Source: Campylobacter coli 76339 (GTDB taxonomy: Bacteria > Campylobacterota > Campylobacteria > Campylobacterales > Campylobacteraceae). Taken from it: DNA of 64,000 nt. A model generated the notes under the pieces. That model saw only the letters and a list, made by a program, of their open reading frames with translations. It ran no database searches and had not been told where the DNA came from. The DNA is taken from positions 943,661 through 1,007,660 of the forward strand of contig HG326877.1 of NCBI GenBank assembly GCA_000470055.1, read 5' to 3'. Positions 41,827 through 50,786 of the stretch are shown in pieces. Each line of letters starts with the position of its first letter. Positions within the stretch are counted from its first letter, which is position 1. The translations under genes were made by a program, and so were the position numbers.

Positions 41827-43213
41827 TGAAATAGCAAAAGAAACTTTAATCACACTCAAAGATAGAAAGCTTCGTCCTACACCTGAAAATTATACAGAAA
41901 TTTTTGAAGAGCTTTCTAGTAAGTACGGTCTAATAAGTTCAAATAAAGCAAAGCTTGAAAAATATAAAGCTTTGCTTCTACCCAATTATCAACAAGAATC
42001 AAACTCAAAACCCATCCGAACTTTAGAAGAATTCATAAGTTTTTTAATCTCTGTTTTAAATCGACAAAATGGAAAACAATTCAGTGATTTTTTTGAGCTT
42101 TTAACTACTTTATCTAAAAGCTTACAAGTAAGTAAAGATAAAAAAATTAAAGATTTAGCTAAAATCACTTCTGTTAGAATTTCAAAAACCATGGACAGTG
42201 AAAGTATTTATTTGCTTTCTAAAAAATGGAAAGAGTTTGAGAAAAATTACAATGAAAGTGAACTAGAAGTTGAATTAAGAAAATATGGCATATCAAAATA
42301 CGATGATTTTGATATAGTAGTCAAGAAGCTTTTAAATAAACTAGAAGAAAGAAATCCGGAACTTTTTGCAGAACTTTTAGCTTCTTGTTTAAATCCATCT
42401 TTGGTTGAAGATCTTAAAATTCATGGTTTTACACAGAATTTACTCCAAAAACCCTTTATATTAAGTGAAAGTGGTTTTAAAAACGAGCTTTTGGAATTTG
42501 TCAATCGTCGGGTGATGGTGGATAATATGTATGTGCAAAAAAATTTAAATTTCTTCAATGATAATTTAAAAAAGATTTATGAACTTTTTTTATTGCTAAG
42601 TAAATCCAATGAACAAAATATGGATTTTATCAATACCTTAAAGCCTGATGAACAAGGAGAAATCAAGCTTAGCTTCGAACTTTTAAAGCAAAAATTTATA
42701 CAACTTGATGAGAAGATTAATTCTTTAAGTGCGCAAATTGAATTTACGCAGAATTTAGAAGAGCGCGAATCTTGGAATGTCTTAAAAGAGCTTGAGAGAT
42801 TGGATGAGAATTACAACAAATATAAAGTTAATTATTCTTTGGCGTTATTTTCTATAAAAAATTATCGTTTTATTATGGAAAAATATGGACTGGGTAGTTT
42901 GAATGAAATTTTTGTGCGTTTTAAAAAGATTTTAAAAGACAGTTGTGCTGAATTTGATGAGCTTTGGATGATAGATGAAAAGAGTTATTTGATTATCTCA
43001 CCAGGTAAAAATAAAGAAAAAGTTGCGCAACTTGTTCAAGAAAATTTAAAAACCATTGAAAATTTTCGCTTTATTTATAAAAAAGATATTATTACCCCAA
43101 AGATTATCACGGCTTATTTGGATAAGCAGAGCAAGCCTAATTCTAATATTTTAGAAGAACTAATAAGCCAAATTTCAAATTTAGATGAAGAAAATAATGA
43201 AACAGATCAGTAA
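41810..43213 (+). CDS. Protein with degenerate GGDEF-like C-terminal domain
   Basis: The long N-terminal region (residues 1-330) is mostly helical and begins with [31 protein letters not shown]. Such an ATPENY/F start is common in proteobacterial GGDEF proteins. The C-terminal 120 residues follow the GGDEF layout (SLALFSIKNYRFIMEKYGLGSLNEIFVRFKKIL), but where the active-site loop should be it reads WMIDEKSYLIISPG, so no GGDEF motif remains. I expect no diguanylate cyclase activity; a scaffolding or sensing role is possible. The GTG start at 41810 overlaps lptE by 17 bases. Confidence 0.7.
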   Translation: MPPNINEIAKETLITLKDRKLRPTPENYTEIFEELSSKYGLISSNKAKLEKYKALLLPNYQQESNSKPIRTLEEFISFLISVLNRQNGKQFSDFFELLTTLSKSLQVSKDKKIKDLAKITSVRISKTMDSESIYLLSKKWKEFEKNYNESELEVELRKYGISKYDDFDIVVKKLLNKLEERNPELFAELLASCLNPSLVEDLKIHGFTQNLLQKPFILSESGFKNELLEFVNRRVMVDNMYVQKNLNFFNDNLKKIYELFLLLSKSNEQNMDFINTLKPDEQGEIKLSFELLKQKFIQLDEKINSLSAQIEFTQNLEERESWNVLKELERLDENYNKYKVNYSLALFSIKNYRFIMEKYGLGSLNEIFVRFKKILKDSCAEFDELWMIDEKSYLIISPGKNKEKVAQLVQENLKTIENFRFIYKKDIITPKIITAYLDKQSKPNSNILEELISQISNLDEENNETDQ

Positions 43214-44372
43214 AGTTAATGAATTTTTAGCACAAAAAAGTACAAATTATGACAAAATTGATCGTTTTGTTATGTTTAGAATGTATGAAAAATATAAAAC
43301 AAATTTTCCAATTAAACCCATTATCCATATCATAGGGACAAATGGAAAAGGAAGCACGGGTAGATTTTTAACCCAGCTTTTAGAAGGTTTAGGGTTTAAA
43401 GTAGGACATTATACAAGTCCGCATATTTTTGAATTCCGTGAACGCTTTTATAAAAATGGAAGTATTGTTAGCGAAAATGATTTGGAGTTTACGCATGAAA
43501 ATTTACTCAATATTTTTAAAGAAGATTTAAATAAGCTCAGTTATTTTGAATACGCCACTTTTTTAGCAGTAGAGCTTTTTAAAGATTGTGATTATGTGAT
43601 TTTTGAAGCAGGGGTGGGGGGTGAATATGATGCAACTTCTATTTTTGATAAAAAACTCAGCATTTTTACAAAAGTAGGCTTTGATCATACTCAAATTTTA
43701 GGAGATACTTTAGAAAAGATTGCTAGGACAAAATTCAAAGTTATGGCGCAACAAGCTTTGATTTCAAGCAAGCAAGATGAAAGAGTCTTGCAAATGGCTC
43801 AAAAAATAGCATTTTTAAAAAATGCAAAATTATATTTTTCATGGCAGCCTAAAGGTGAAAATTTAGAGCAGCTTGATGATTATGTTCAAAAATACAACCT
43901 ACCTGAATTTTTAAGACACAATTTGATTTTAGCTTTAAACGCATTGGAAATATTACTTTCTAAAGAAAAACTTAGTCAAGCTTTGTTAAAATTAGGAAAA
44001 TTAAATTTAAAAGGGCGTTGCGAGCAAATTACACCTCATTTGTATGTGGATGTAGGCCATAATGTTATGGCTGCTAACGCCTTGTGTGAAAAATTTATGG
44101 GCGAAAAGCTTGTTTTAGTTTATAATTCTTATCTTGATAAGGATATTTTTGAGATTTTAAAAGCCTTAAAGCCTATTATTGATACAATAAAAATATATAA
44201 ATATACTAGCCTAGAAAGAAGATTGGCTGATGATGAAATTTATAAAGTCGCCAACGCTTTAAATCTTAGGTGTGAAGAATTTGCTTCTTTGGACAAGGAT
44301 AAAAAAACTCTAGTTTTTGGTTCTTTTGCCTTAGTTGAAAGCTTTTTAAAGGAGTGGAGTGATAAAAAATAA
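43197..44372 (+). CDS. folC: FolC, folylpolyglutamate/dihydrofolate synthase
   Basis: FolC adds glutamate to dihydropteroate and folates. The P-loop is HIIGTNGKGSTGRFL near residue 46, followed by YTSPHIFEFRERF, and the acidic/His ligase residues in GVGGEYDATS and KVGFDHTQILG are typical. ATG 43197 is preferred to 43185. Length is 391. It overlaps the preceding gene. Confidence 0.93.
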   Translation: MKQISKVNEFLAQKSTNYDKIDRFVMFRMYEKYKTNFPIKPIIHIIGTNGKGSTGRFLTQLLEGLGFKVGHYTSPHIFEFRERFYKNGSIVSENDLEFTHENLLNIFKEDLNKLSYFEYATFLAVELFKDCDYVIFEAGVGGEYDATSIFDKKLSIFTKVGFDHTQILGDTLEKIARTKFKVMAQQALISSKQDERVLQMAQKIAFLKNAKLYFSWQPKGENLEQLDDYVQKYNLPEFLRHNLILALNALEILLSKEKLSQALLKLGKLNLKGRCEQITPHLYVDVGHNVMAANALCEKFMGEKLVLVYNSYLDKDIFEILKALKPIIDTIKIYKYTSLERRLADDEIYKVANALNLRCEEFASLDKDKKTLVFGSFALVESFLKEWSDKK

Positions 44373-45261
44373 ATTTACCATTACCATTACAGATGTCAAT
44401 GGTTCAAGACATTTTTATTTAAATCAGATCATTAAAAAAATTGTTCTTTATGTGGTAGCTTTTATATTTTTATTTTTAGTTTTTAGTGGTTTTTATATTA
44501 AATATCTCGATAGCAAACTCAGTGATATTAGTACTAAAAGGGAAGAGCTTTTAGAAAAAAGCAAAGAGCTAGAGCTTGCTAATACTCAAATGCAAAAAAG
44601 CATTGAAGAAAAAGCGCAACAATACGCAGCTATAGAGGATAAAATCGCTTCTTTTGAAGAAGCTTTAGGACTAGAAGCTGAAAATAATCTTACTATTACC
44701 GATAGACTTGATAATTTAAAGCTTACAAATGAGCAGCAAGTTGGAATTTTAGGACAAATTCCTAATGGATGGCCTATAGAAAATAAAGGAATTACAGGGA
44801 AATTTGGTTGGAGGGAGCATCCTCTTTTGCAAAGAAGAGAATTTCATCCAGGTATTGATCTAAGAGCAGCAGTGGGTACGCCTATATATGCACCTGCTAG
44901 CGGAGTGGTTGAGTTTTCAGGATATAGCAATAATGGCTATGGATATAATGTTATTTTATTGCATAATTTTGGCTTTAAAACCGTATTTGCTCATATGCAG
45001 CGAAAGGATGTTGTCAAAGCAGGTCAATTTGTAAACAAGGGGCAATTGATAGGTTATACCGGCAATACAGGTCTTTCAACAGGACCGCATTTGCACTATG
45101 AAGTAAGATTTATTAATAAAACTTTAGAACCTTTATATTTTTTAGATTTAGAAAGAAAAAATATGAATGATTTTTTTAACCAAGAAAGGAGAGTTCCATG
45201 GCAATCTTTAATAAAAGCAGTAACAGCACAACATTTGGTTCCAATTCAGAAACAACAGTAA
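44359..45261 (+). CDS. M23 (LytM) peptidoglycan endopeptidase, Csd1-like
   Basis: This is a membrane-anchored M23 peptidase. A helix at residues 24-48 is followed by a coiled coil (50-110), then the LytM domain with zinc ligands in EFHPGIDLRA and GPHLHYEVRF. With the adjacent bactofilin gene it matches H. pylori Csd1-CcmA, which sets helical cell shape by trimming cross-links. The GTG at 44359 follows AAAGGAG. The last 64 bases overlap the bactofilin gene in another frame. Length is 300. Confidence 0.85.
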   Translation: MIKNKFTITITDVNGSRHFYLNQIIKKIVLYVVAFIFLFLVFSGFYIKYLDSKLSDISTKREELLEKSKELELANTQMQKSIEEKAQQYAAIEDKIASFEEALGLEAENNLTITDRLDNLKLTNEQQVGILGQIPNGWPIENKGITGKFGWREHPLLQRREFHPGIDLRAAVGTPIYAPASGVVEFSGYSNNGYGYNVILLHNFGFKTVFAHMQRKDVVKAGQFVNKGQLIGYTGNTGLSTGPHLHYEVRFINKTLEPLYFLDLERKNMNDFFNQERRVPWQSLIKAVTAQHLVPIQKQQ

Positions 45262-45593
45262 TTTCATCAGGCGCTAGAATAGAGGGTAAATTTTATTTTG
45301 CTTCCATGCTTCATGTAGATGGGGAGCTTAATGGCATTGTCCATTCTGAAAGCATAGTAGTGATAGGAAGAAATGGAAATTTAAAGGGCGAGCTTAAGGC
45401 TGATAAGATAGTTGTCAATGGCTGTTTTGAGGGTGATTTGGAAGCAGACAGTCTTGAAATTTTAGCAGGTGGTGTAGTCAGTGGAAATATTAGCATCAAG
45501 GAGCTAGCTATAGAAAATGGTGGCCGCTTTAATGGCACAAGCACAATCAAACAAGAAGAGCCTGTAAAATTACTAGAAAATAGCTCAGAATAA
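45198..45593 (+). CDS. ccmA: Bactofilin, CcmA-like cell-shape protein
   Basis: This bactofilin has a right-handed beta-helix core of short glycine-rich repeats: GARIEGKFYFASMLHVDGELNG, VVIGRNGNLKGELKADKI and so on through ENGGRFNGTS. Disordered tails flank it. In H. pylori the homologue CcmA polymerises and partners with Csd1/Csd2 for cell curvature. The start has AAAGGAG inside the upstream gene. Length is 131. Its stop overlaps mfd by 1 base. Confidence 0.9.
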   Translation: MAIFNKSSNSTTFGSNSETTVISSGARIEGKFYFASMLHVDGELNGIVHSESIVVIGRNGNLKGELKADKIVVNGCFEGDLEADSLEILAGGVVSGNISIKELAIENGGRFNGTSTIKQEEPVKLLENSSE

Positions 45594-48529
45594 TGCAAGC
45601 AAATTTTTTTGAGTATTTGCAAGGTTCAAATATAGCACAATTGGTGCTTTGCGAAGATGATAAAGAATCTTTCTTGCTTTCTCAAGTTGCTCTTTTTAAG
45701 GGTTTAAAAACATTTGTTTTACCTGATTTTAGAGCTGAATTTGGAGATGATTTAAGAGCTTTTTCTAAAGAGCTTTTTGAGCTTTGCAAAGTTTTAAATG
45801 CTTATCACAAGGAAAAAGATACTAAAATTCTTATCTCTCCTTTATCTACTATACTTAAAAAATTACCTGGTCAGAAACATTTAAAAAGTTATAATATTTC
45901 TAAGAAGAATGCTTTTGATTTAAGTGAATTTAAAAATGAACTCATCAAGCTTGGATATGAATTTGTGGATATGGTTCAAGATAAGGGTGAAGTGAGTATA
46001 CGTGGAGAGATTATTGATATATTTTGTATCAATGAAGAATTGCCCACTAGGGTTTTACTTTTTGGAGATGAGTTAGAAAGTATTAGAAAATTTGATCCTA
46101 TGAATCAAAAATCATTTCCTAAAGAATATGAAGAACTTGAAATTTGTCCTTTTTTGACATATTTTTCTGAAGAAAATTATGAAAATTTTAAAGACAAACT
46201 AGAAAATTTCAATAGTGATGTTTTGATCAATGATATCAATTCTTTAGGATTTTGGTGTATTGATGATTTTTGTGATTATTTAGAACTTGATTTTATAAGT
46301 ATTAAAAAATTCAATCAAGAAGAATGGGATAAAGATCTTAGCAAAATCAATGCTAAAATTATACCCCAAGCCTCTGTTTATAAGGATTTAAAAAGTTCTT
46401 ACAATAAAGACTTTTTTTCTTTACATCAAAATAAACAAATTACGATTCTAGCTAAAAATGAGGCTTTGTTTAAAGCTTTAGAGCTTGAAAATACACAAAA
46501 TATTTCTTTTCAAAAAAGCGATTTGATTCTTAATTTAATCAGCAATCAAGAGCTTATCATCTCATTAAATCATAAAGAAAAACAAAAATACAAGCGTAAA
46601 GCAAATTTGATTATAGATGAGTTAAAAATCGGTGATTTTATTGTTCATGAGGATTATGGCGTAGGTAAATTCTTAGGTCTTGAGATGATTAGTATTAGCG
46701 GGGCTAAGAAAGAATTTGTTGCGATTGAATACCAAAATAGTGACAAGCTTCTTTTGCCGGTTGAAAATCTTTATATGATAGACAAGTATCTAGGAGCAAG
46801 CGGAGGGATACCACTTTTAGATCGCTTAGGAAAAATGACTTTTATCAGGCTCAAAGAAAGATTAAAAACCAAGCTTTTAGCTATTGCCTCTGAGATTGTT
46901 ATTATGGCGGCTAAAAGAGCCTTGATCAAACCAAAAGAAATCAAAATAGATTATGCAGATCAAGCTTATTTTGTTTCAAAAGCTGGATTTTCTTATACGC
47001 AAGATCAAAATAAAGCTTGTGAAGAAATTTTAAACGATTTTGAAAATGGTAAAGTGATGGATAGGCTTTTAAGTGGCGATGTGGGTTTTGGTAAAACCGA
47101 AGTTGCGATGAATGCCATTTATCCTGTGGTAAAAAGTGGTTTTTGCACTTTTTTCTTTGTACCCACTACGCTTTTATCTCATCAGCACTATAAGAGTTTG
47201 AAAAAGCGTTTCGAGCCTTTTGATATTGAAGTTTTTAAATTGGATCGTTTTACAAGCACTAAAGAGAAAAAAACTTTAATGTTAAATTTAGAGCAAAATA
47301 AAGCCTGTGTGGTGATTGGCACCCATGCACTTTTAAATGTAGAATGTGAAAATTTAGCCCTTGTTATTATTGATGAGGAGCATAAATTTGGAGTAAAGCA
47401 AAAAGAAAAATTAAAAGAATTAACTCAAAATTCTCATCTTTTGTCCATGTCGGCCACTCCTATACCAAGGAGTTTAAATCAAGCCTTAAGCTCTATAAAA
47501 TCTTACAGTGTTTTACAAACCCCTCCAGAAGATAGACTTGATGTTAGAACCTTTGTGAAAGAAAACGATGATGCGCTTTTAAAAGAAGCTATAACAAGAG
47601 AATTAAGACGCGGCGGACAAATTTTTTATATACATAATCATATTGCAAGCATAGAACAATGTAAAAAACATTTACTTGATTTATTTAAAAATTTAAGGAT
47701 TTTGATTTTGCATTCTAAAATTGATGCAAAGATTCAAGAAGAAGAAATGCTTAAATTTGAAAACAAAGAATACGATTTACTTTTAAGTACTTCTATTGTT
47801 GAAAGTGGTATTGATCTGCCTAATGCAAATACTATGATAGTCGAAAGAAGCGATAGGTTTGGAATGGCTGATTTGCACCAATTGCGTGGCCGTGTAGGCA
47901 GGAGTGATAGGCAGGGGTATTGTTATTTTTTAGTTGAAAACAAAGAAGAGCTTACTCAAGATGCATTGAAGCGACTTATCTCTTTAGAGAGCAATTCTTA
48001 TTTGGGAGCAGGTTCGGTTTTAGCTTATCACGATCTTGAAATTCGTGGGGGTGGAAATTTACTAGGTATCGATCAAAGTGGCCATATAGAGCAAATTGGA
48101 CTTAGCTTGTATCTTAAAATGCTAGAAGATGAGTTAAATGCACTCACTAAAAAGGAAAGCTTTGAAGAGAAAAAAATAGATTTAAAGCTTACTATCAATG
48201 CTTTTTTAAATTCAGAACTTATCAATGAAGATCGTCTAAGACTAGAGCTTTATCGTAGGCTTAGTAAGTGTAAAAATATAGATGAAGTCTATGAGATTGA
48301 AGGCGAGATAGAGGATCGCTTTGGAAAACTTGATCTTTATACGAAGCAATTTTTAATGCTGATTATAATTAAAATTTTAGCTTTGGGGAAATTTAAAACC
48401 ATAAGCAATTTTGAGCAAAATATACAATTTGTAAAGATCAATGATGAAAAAGAGTTTATTAAAGCAAGAAGCAAAGATGATGATGATATTATAGAAGCAG
48501 TTTTAACGCATTTAAGGAAAGATAAATAA
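45593..48529 (+). CDS. mfd: Mfd, transcription-repair coupling factor
   Basis: Mfd removes stalled RNA polymerase and recruits UvrA. The N-terminal UvrB-homology domain, the RNA-polymerase-interaction domain (KIGDFIVHEDYGVGKFLG) and an SF2 helicase with GDVGFGKTEVA, DEEHKFG, SATPIPRSL and the C-terminal LHQLRGRVGRSDRQGYCY follow in order. The TRCF C-terminal domain is present. Length is 978, shorter than E. coli (1148) and usual for Campylobacter. Confidence 0.96.
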   Translation: MQANFFEYLQGSNIAQLVLCEDDKESFLLSQVALFKGLKTFVLPDFRAEFGDDLRAFSKELFELCKVLNAYHKEKDTKILISPLSTILKKLPGQKHLKSYNISKKNAFDLSEFKNELIKLGYEFVDMVQDKGEVSIRGEIIDIFCINEELPTRVLLFGDELESIRKFDPMNQKSFPKEYEELEICPFLTYFSEENYENFKDKLENFNSDVLINDINSLGFWCIDDFCDYLELDFISIKKFNQEEWDKDLSKINAKIIPQASVYKDLKSSYNKDFFSLHQNKQITILAKNEALFKALELENTQNISFQKSDLILNLISNQELIISLNHKEKQKYKRKANLIIDELKIGDFIVHEDYGVGKFLGLEMISISGAKKEFVAIEYQNSDKLLLPVENLYMIDKYLGASGGIPLLDRLGKMTFIRLKERLKTKLLAIASEIVIMAAKRALIKPKEIKIDYADQAYFVSKAGFSYTQDQNKACEEILNDFENGKVMDRLLSGDVGFGKTEVAMNAIYPVVKSGFCTFFFVPTTLLSHQHYKSLKKRFEPFDIEVFKLDRFTSTKEKKTLMLNLEQNKACVVIGTHALLNVECENLALVIIDEEHKFGVKQKEKLKELTQNSHLLSMSATPIPRSLNQALSSIKSYSVLQTPPEDRLDVRTFVKENDDALLKEAITRELRRGGQIFYIHNHIASIEQCKKHLLDLFKNLRILILHSKIDAKIQEEEMLKFENKEYDLLLSTSIVESGIDLPNANTMIVERSDRFGMADLHQLRGRVGRSDRQGYCYFLVENKEELTQDALKRLISLESNSYLGAGSVLAYHDLEIRGGGNLLGIDQSGHIEQIGLSLYLKMLEDELNALTKKESFEEKKIDLKLTINAFLNSELINEDRLRLELYRRLSKCKNIDEVYEIEGEIEDRFGKLDLYTKQFLMLIIIKILALGKFKTISNFEQNIQFVKINDEKEFIKARSKDDDDIIEAVLTHLRKDK

Positions 48530-49294
48530 ATGATTGACTGGGATAAAACTTATGCGGCAATTTATAGATCTAGAAAGGATTATTTAAAACCCATTATAGA
48601 TCTTGATAATATCAGCTTAAATGATTTATTGGGCATGGAAGAACAAAAAAATGCCCTTTATCAAAATACTTTAAATTTTATCCATAATAAAGGAGCAAAT
48701 CACGCACTTTTATGGGGTGCTAAGGGTACGGGTAAATCAAGCTTGATTAAGGCTATTTTTAATGAATTTAAAAACAAAGGCTTAAGGCTTGTAGAATTAG
48801 CTAAAGATGATTTATTTGCTTTAGTTGATATTATCGATGAGTTAAGAGAGCAGCCTTTTAAATTTATATTATTTTGTGATGATTTTTCCTTTGAAAAAAA
48901 CGATGATAGTTATAAATTTTTAAAGCCCTTGTTAGAGGGTAGCATAGAAGCACCTCCGCAAAATATTATTATTTATGCTAGTTCTAATAGACGTCATTTA
49001 TTAAGTGAAACTATCAGCGATAATCAAGGAGTTCAAGTCGCTCATACAGAGCTTCACGCAAGTGATGCGGCTGAGGAGAGATTGAGTTTAAGTGATAGAT
49101 TTGGTCTTTGGCTTAGTTTTTATCAAGGAAGTTTAAACGAGTATTTAAAGCTTGTTGATTTTTATTTTAAAGATATAAAATGTGATAAAGAGCTTTTACA
49201 TAAAAAAGCAAAAGAATTTGCAAATTTAAGAGCAAGCAGAAGTGGAAGAACTGCAAAGCAATTTTATTTAGCCTTTAAGGAGAGTATTGAATGA
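48530..49294 (+). CDS. DUF815 family AAA+ ATPase
   Basis: This is a small AAA+ protein with P-loop LLWGAKGTGKSSLIKA near residue 62 and Walker B-like FILFCDDFSFE. NIIIYASSNRRHLL gives the sensor 1 region, and LSDRFGLWLSFYQ is characteristic of DUF815. Function is not known; the family is often near DNA-repair or thiamine genes. Length is 254. It lies between mfd and the MagIII-like glycosylase. Confidence 0.85.
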   Translation: MIDWDKTYAAIYRSRKDYLKPIIDLDNISLNDLLGMEEQKNALYQNTLNFIHNKGANHALLWGAKGTGKSSLIKAIFNEFKNKGLRLVELAKDDLFALVDIIDELREQPFKFILFCDDFSFEKNDDSYKFLKPLLEGSIEAPPQNIIIYASSNRRHLLSETISDNQGVQVAHTELHASDAAEERLSLSDRFGLWLSFYQGSLNEYLKLVDFYFKDIKCDKELLHKKAKEFANLRASRSGRTAKQFYLAFKESIE

Positions 49295-49974
49295 ATGGAG
49301 CTGATATTTTTAAAAAACTCCTTGCTTGCAATTTGGATTTTAAAGAATTTGACTGGCTTGAGAATCAAGGCTTGAGTGATTTTGAGCTTTTAATTTCTGT
49401 GATTCTAACCCAAAATACAAAATGGGATAATGTCTTAAAGGCGTTAAATAACTTAAAAAATGCACAAATTTCAAGCTTAGAGCAGCTTTTAAATTTATCC
49501 AACCTAGAACTTGCTACACTGATAAAACCAAGTGGATTTTACAATACTAAAGCCAAGCGTTTAAAAGAGTTAGCAAGTAAGATTTTAGATACTTATAGCG
49601 ATATAGAAAATTTTAAGAAAAATGTAGATCGAGAATGGCTTTTAAATACTAAAGGTTTGGGTTTTGAAAGTGTGGATAGTATTTTAAATTATCTTTGCAA
49701 AAGAGAAATTTTGGTTGTAGATAGCTATACGCAAAGATTGGCTACGCATTTGGGTTATGAATTTGAAAATTACGAAGAATTGAGAGAATTTTTTGAAAGT
49801 GGTATAGAAAACGAGCAAGAAAATTTGTGTCAAATTTTAGAAAAAAAATACGAGCTTTTTGAACTTTATCAAATTTTCCATGCTGCGATTATTGCTTTTG
49901 GAAAAGTTGCCTTCAAGGGAGTAAAATTGACTTTAGAGGGTGAAAATTTGATTCAAAATTTAAAGGAAGAATAA
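49291..49974 (+). CDS. magIII: MagIII-like 3-methyladenine DNA glycosylase (endonuclease III superfamily)
   Basis: This helix-hairpin-helix DNA glycosylase resembles H. pylori MagIII by eye: SVILTQNTKWDNVLKAL, LIKPSGFYNTKAKRLKELA, DREWLLNTKGLGFESVDSILNYL and LVVDSYTQRL, with the catalytic aspartate in VVD near residue 149. The C-terminal iron-sulfur cysteine cluster of true endonuclease III is absent, as in MagIII. It would remove N3-methyladenine. Length is 227. It overlaps the DUF815 gene by 4 bases. Confidence 0.85.
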   Translation: MNGADIFKKLLACNLDFKEFDWLENQGLSDFELLISVILTQNTKWDNVLKALNNLKNAQISSLEQLLNLSNLELATLIKPSGFYNTKAKRLKELASKILDTYSDIENFKKNVDREWLLNTKGLGFESVDSILNYLCKREILVVDSYTQRLATHLGYEFENYEELREFFESGIENEQENLCQILEKKYELFELYQIFHAAIIAFGKVAFKGVKLTLEGENLIQNLKEE

Positions 49975-50786
49975 TGAAAGCAAAAGGAAGTGATTTAATT
50001 CCTGTCTTGAGCATAGCTGGAAGTGATTGTAGTGGTGGGGCTGGTATACAAGCTGATCTTAAAACTTTTAGTGCTCACAATCTTTTTGGCATGAGTGTTG
50101 TTTTGAGTGTAGTAGCTGAAAATACAGCAAGAGTGATTTCAGTTCATGACATACCCGTTCAAAGTGTGGATGAGCAAATGCTTGCTGTTTTTGAAGATAT
50201 AGTGCCAAAGGCTACTAAAATAGGAATGATAGGAACTTGTGAGTTGATGGAGTGTGTGGCTAGAAATTTAGAAAAATTCAAACCCCAAAATATAGTTATC
50301 GATCCTGTGATGTTTGCAAAAAATGGTTTTGCTTTAATGCCACAAGAAAATTGTGATTTTTTTAAAAAGACTATAGTGAAATTTGCAGATATTCTTACGC
50401 CTAATATCCCAGAAGCGGAATTTCTTTGCGATTTTAAAATAAATGATGAAAAAGATATGATAAAAGCAGCTAAATATTTATGCACACAAGGGGCAAAAGC
50501 TGTTTTGCTTAAAGGAGGGCACAGTGAAGAAAATGCTAATGATGTGCTTTTTGATGGTAATGAAATTTTTATTTTAAAAGGCGAACGCATAGAAACAAAA
50601 AACACTCATGGTACAGGTTGTACACTCTCTTCAGCAATTGCTAGTAATTTAGCCTTGGGAAAAGATTTGTTTAATGCTGTAAGTGAGGCAAAAGAATATG
50701 TAAGAAATGCGATTTATTATTCTTTAAATTTAGGGAAGGGCTGTGGGCCAACTAACCATTTTTTCAGGTTTTTAAATGAAAAATGA
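49974..50786 (+). CDS. thiD: ThiD, hydroxymethylpyrimidine (phosphate) kinase
   Basis: This ribokinase-family enzyme phosphorylates hydroxymethylpyrimidine and its phosphate for thiamine synthesis. SIAGSDCSGGAGIQADLKTFSAHN, LTPNIPEAEFL, VLLKGGH and the C-terminal anion hole NTHGTGCTLSSAIA with catalytic Asp/Cys environment are intact. Length is 270. It overlaps thiE by 11 bases. No TPP riboswitch was seen upstream, as it is inside an operon. Confidence 0.95.
   Translation: MKAKGSDLIPVLSIAGSDCSGGAGIQADLKTFSAHNLFGMSVVLSVVAENTARVISVHDIPVQSVDEQMLAVFEDIVPKATKIGMIGTCELMECVARNLEKFKPQNIVIDPVMFAKNGFALMPQENCDFFKKTIVKFADILTPNIPEAEFLCDFKINDEKDMIKAAKYLCTQGAKAVLLKGGHSEENANDVLFDGNEIFILKGERIETKNTHGTGCTLSSAIASNLALGKDLFNAVSEAKEYVRNAIYYSLNLGKGCGPTNHFFRFLNEK

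Noticed and set aside
43600-43630. G-rich stretch (a run of six G) in folC as a phase-variable tract
   Set aside because: Campylobacter contingency tracts are usually eight or more G's. This short run encodes the conserved GVGGEYDATS motif of FolC.
45198-45261. Frameshift at the end of the M23 peptidase gene
   Set aside because: The long overlap could hint at one, but the bactofilin start has its own ribosome site and no single homopolymer change gives an obviously better peptidase end.
49960-49980. TPP riboswitch before thiD
   Set aside because: thiD abuts the upstream gene, leaving no leader.
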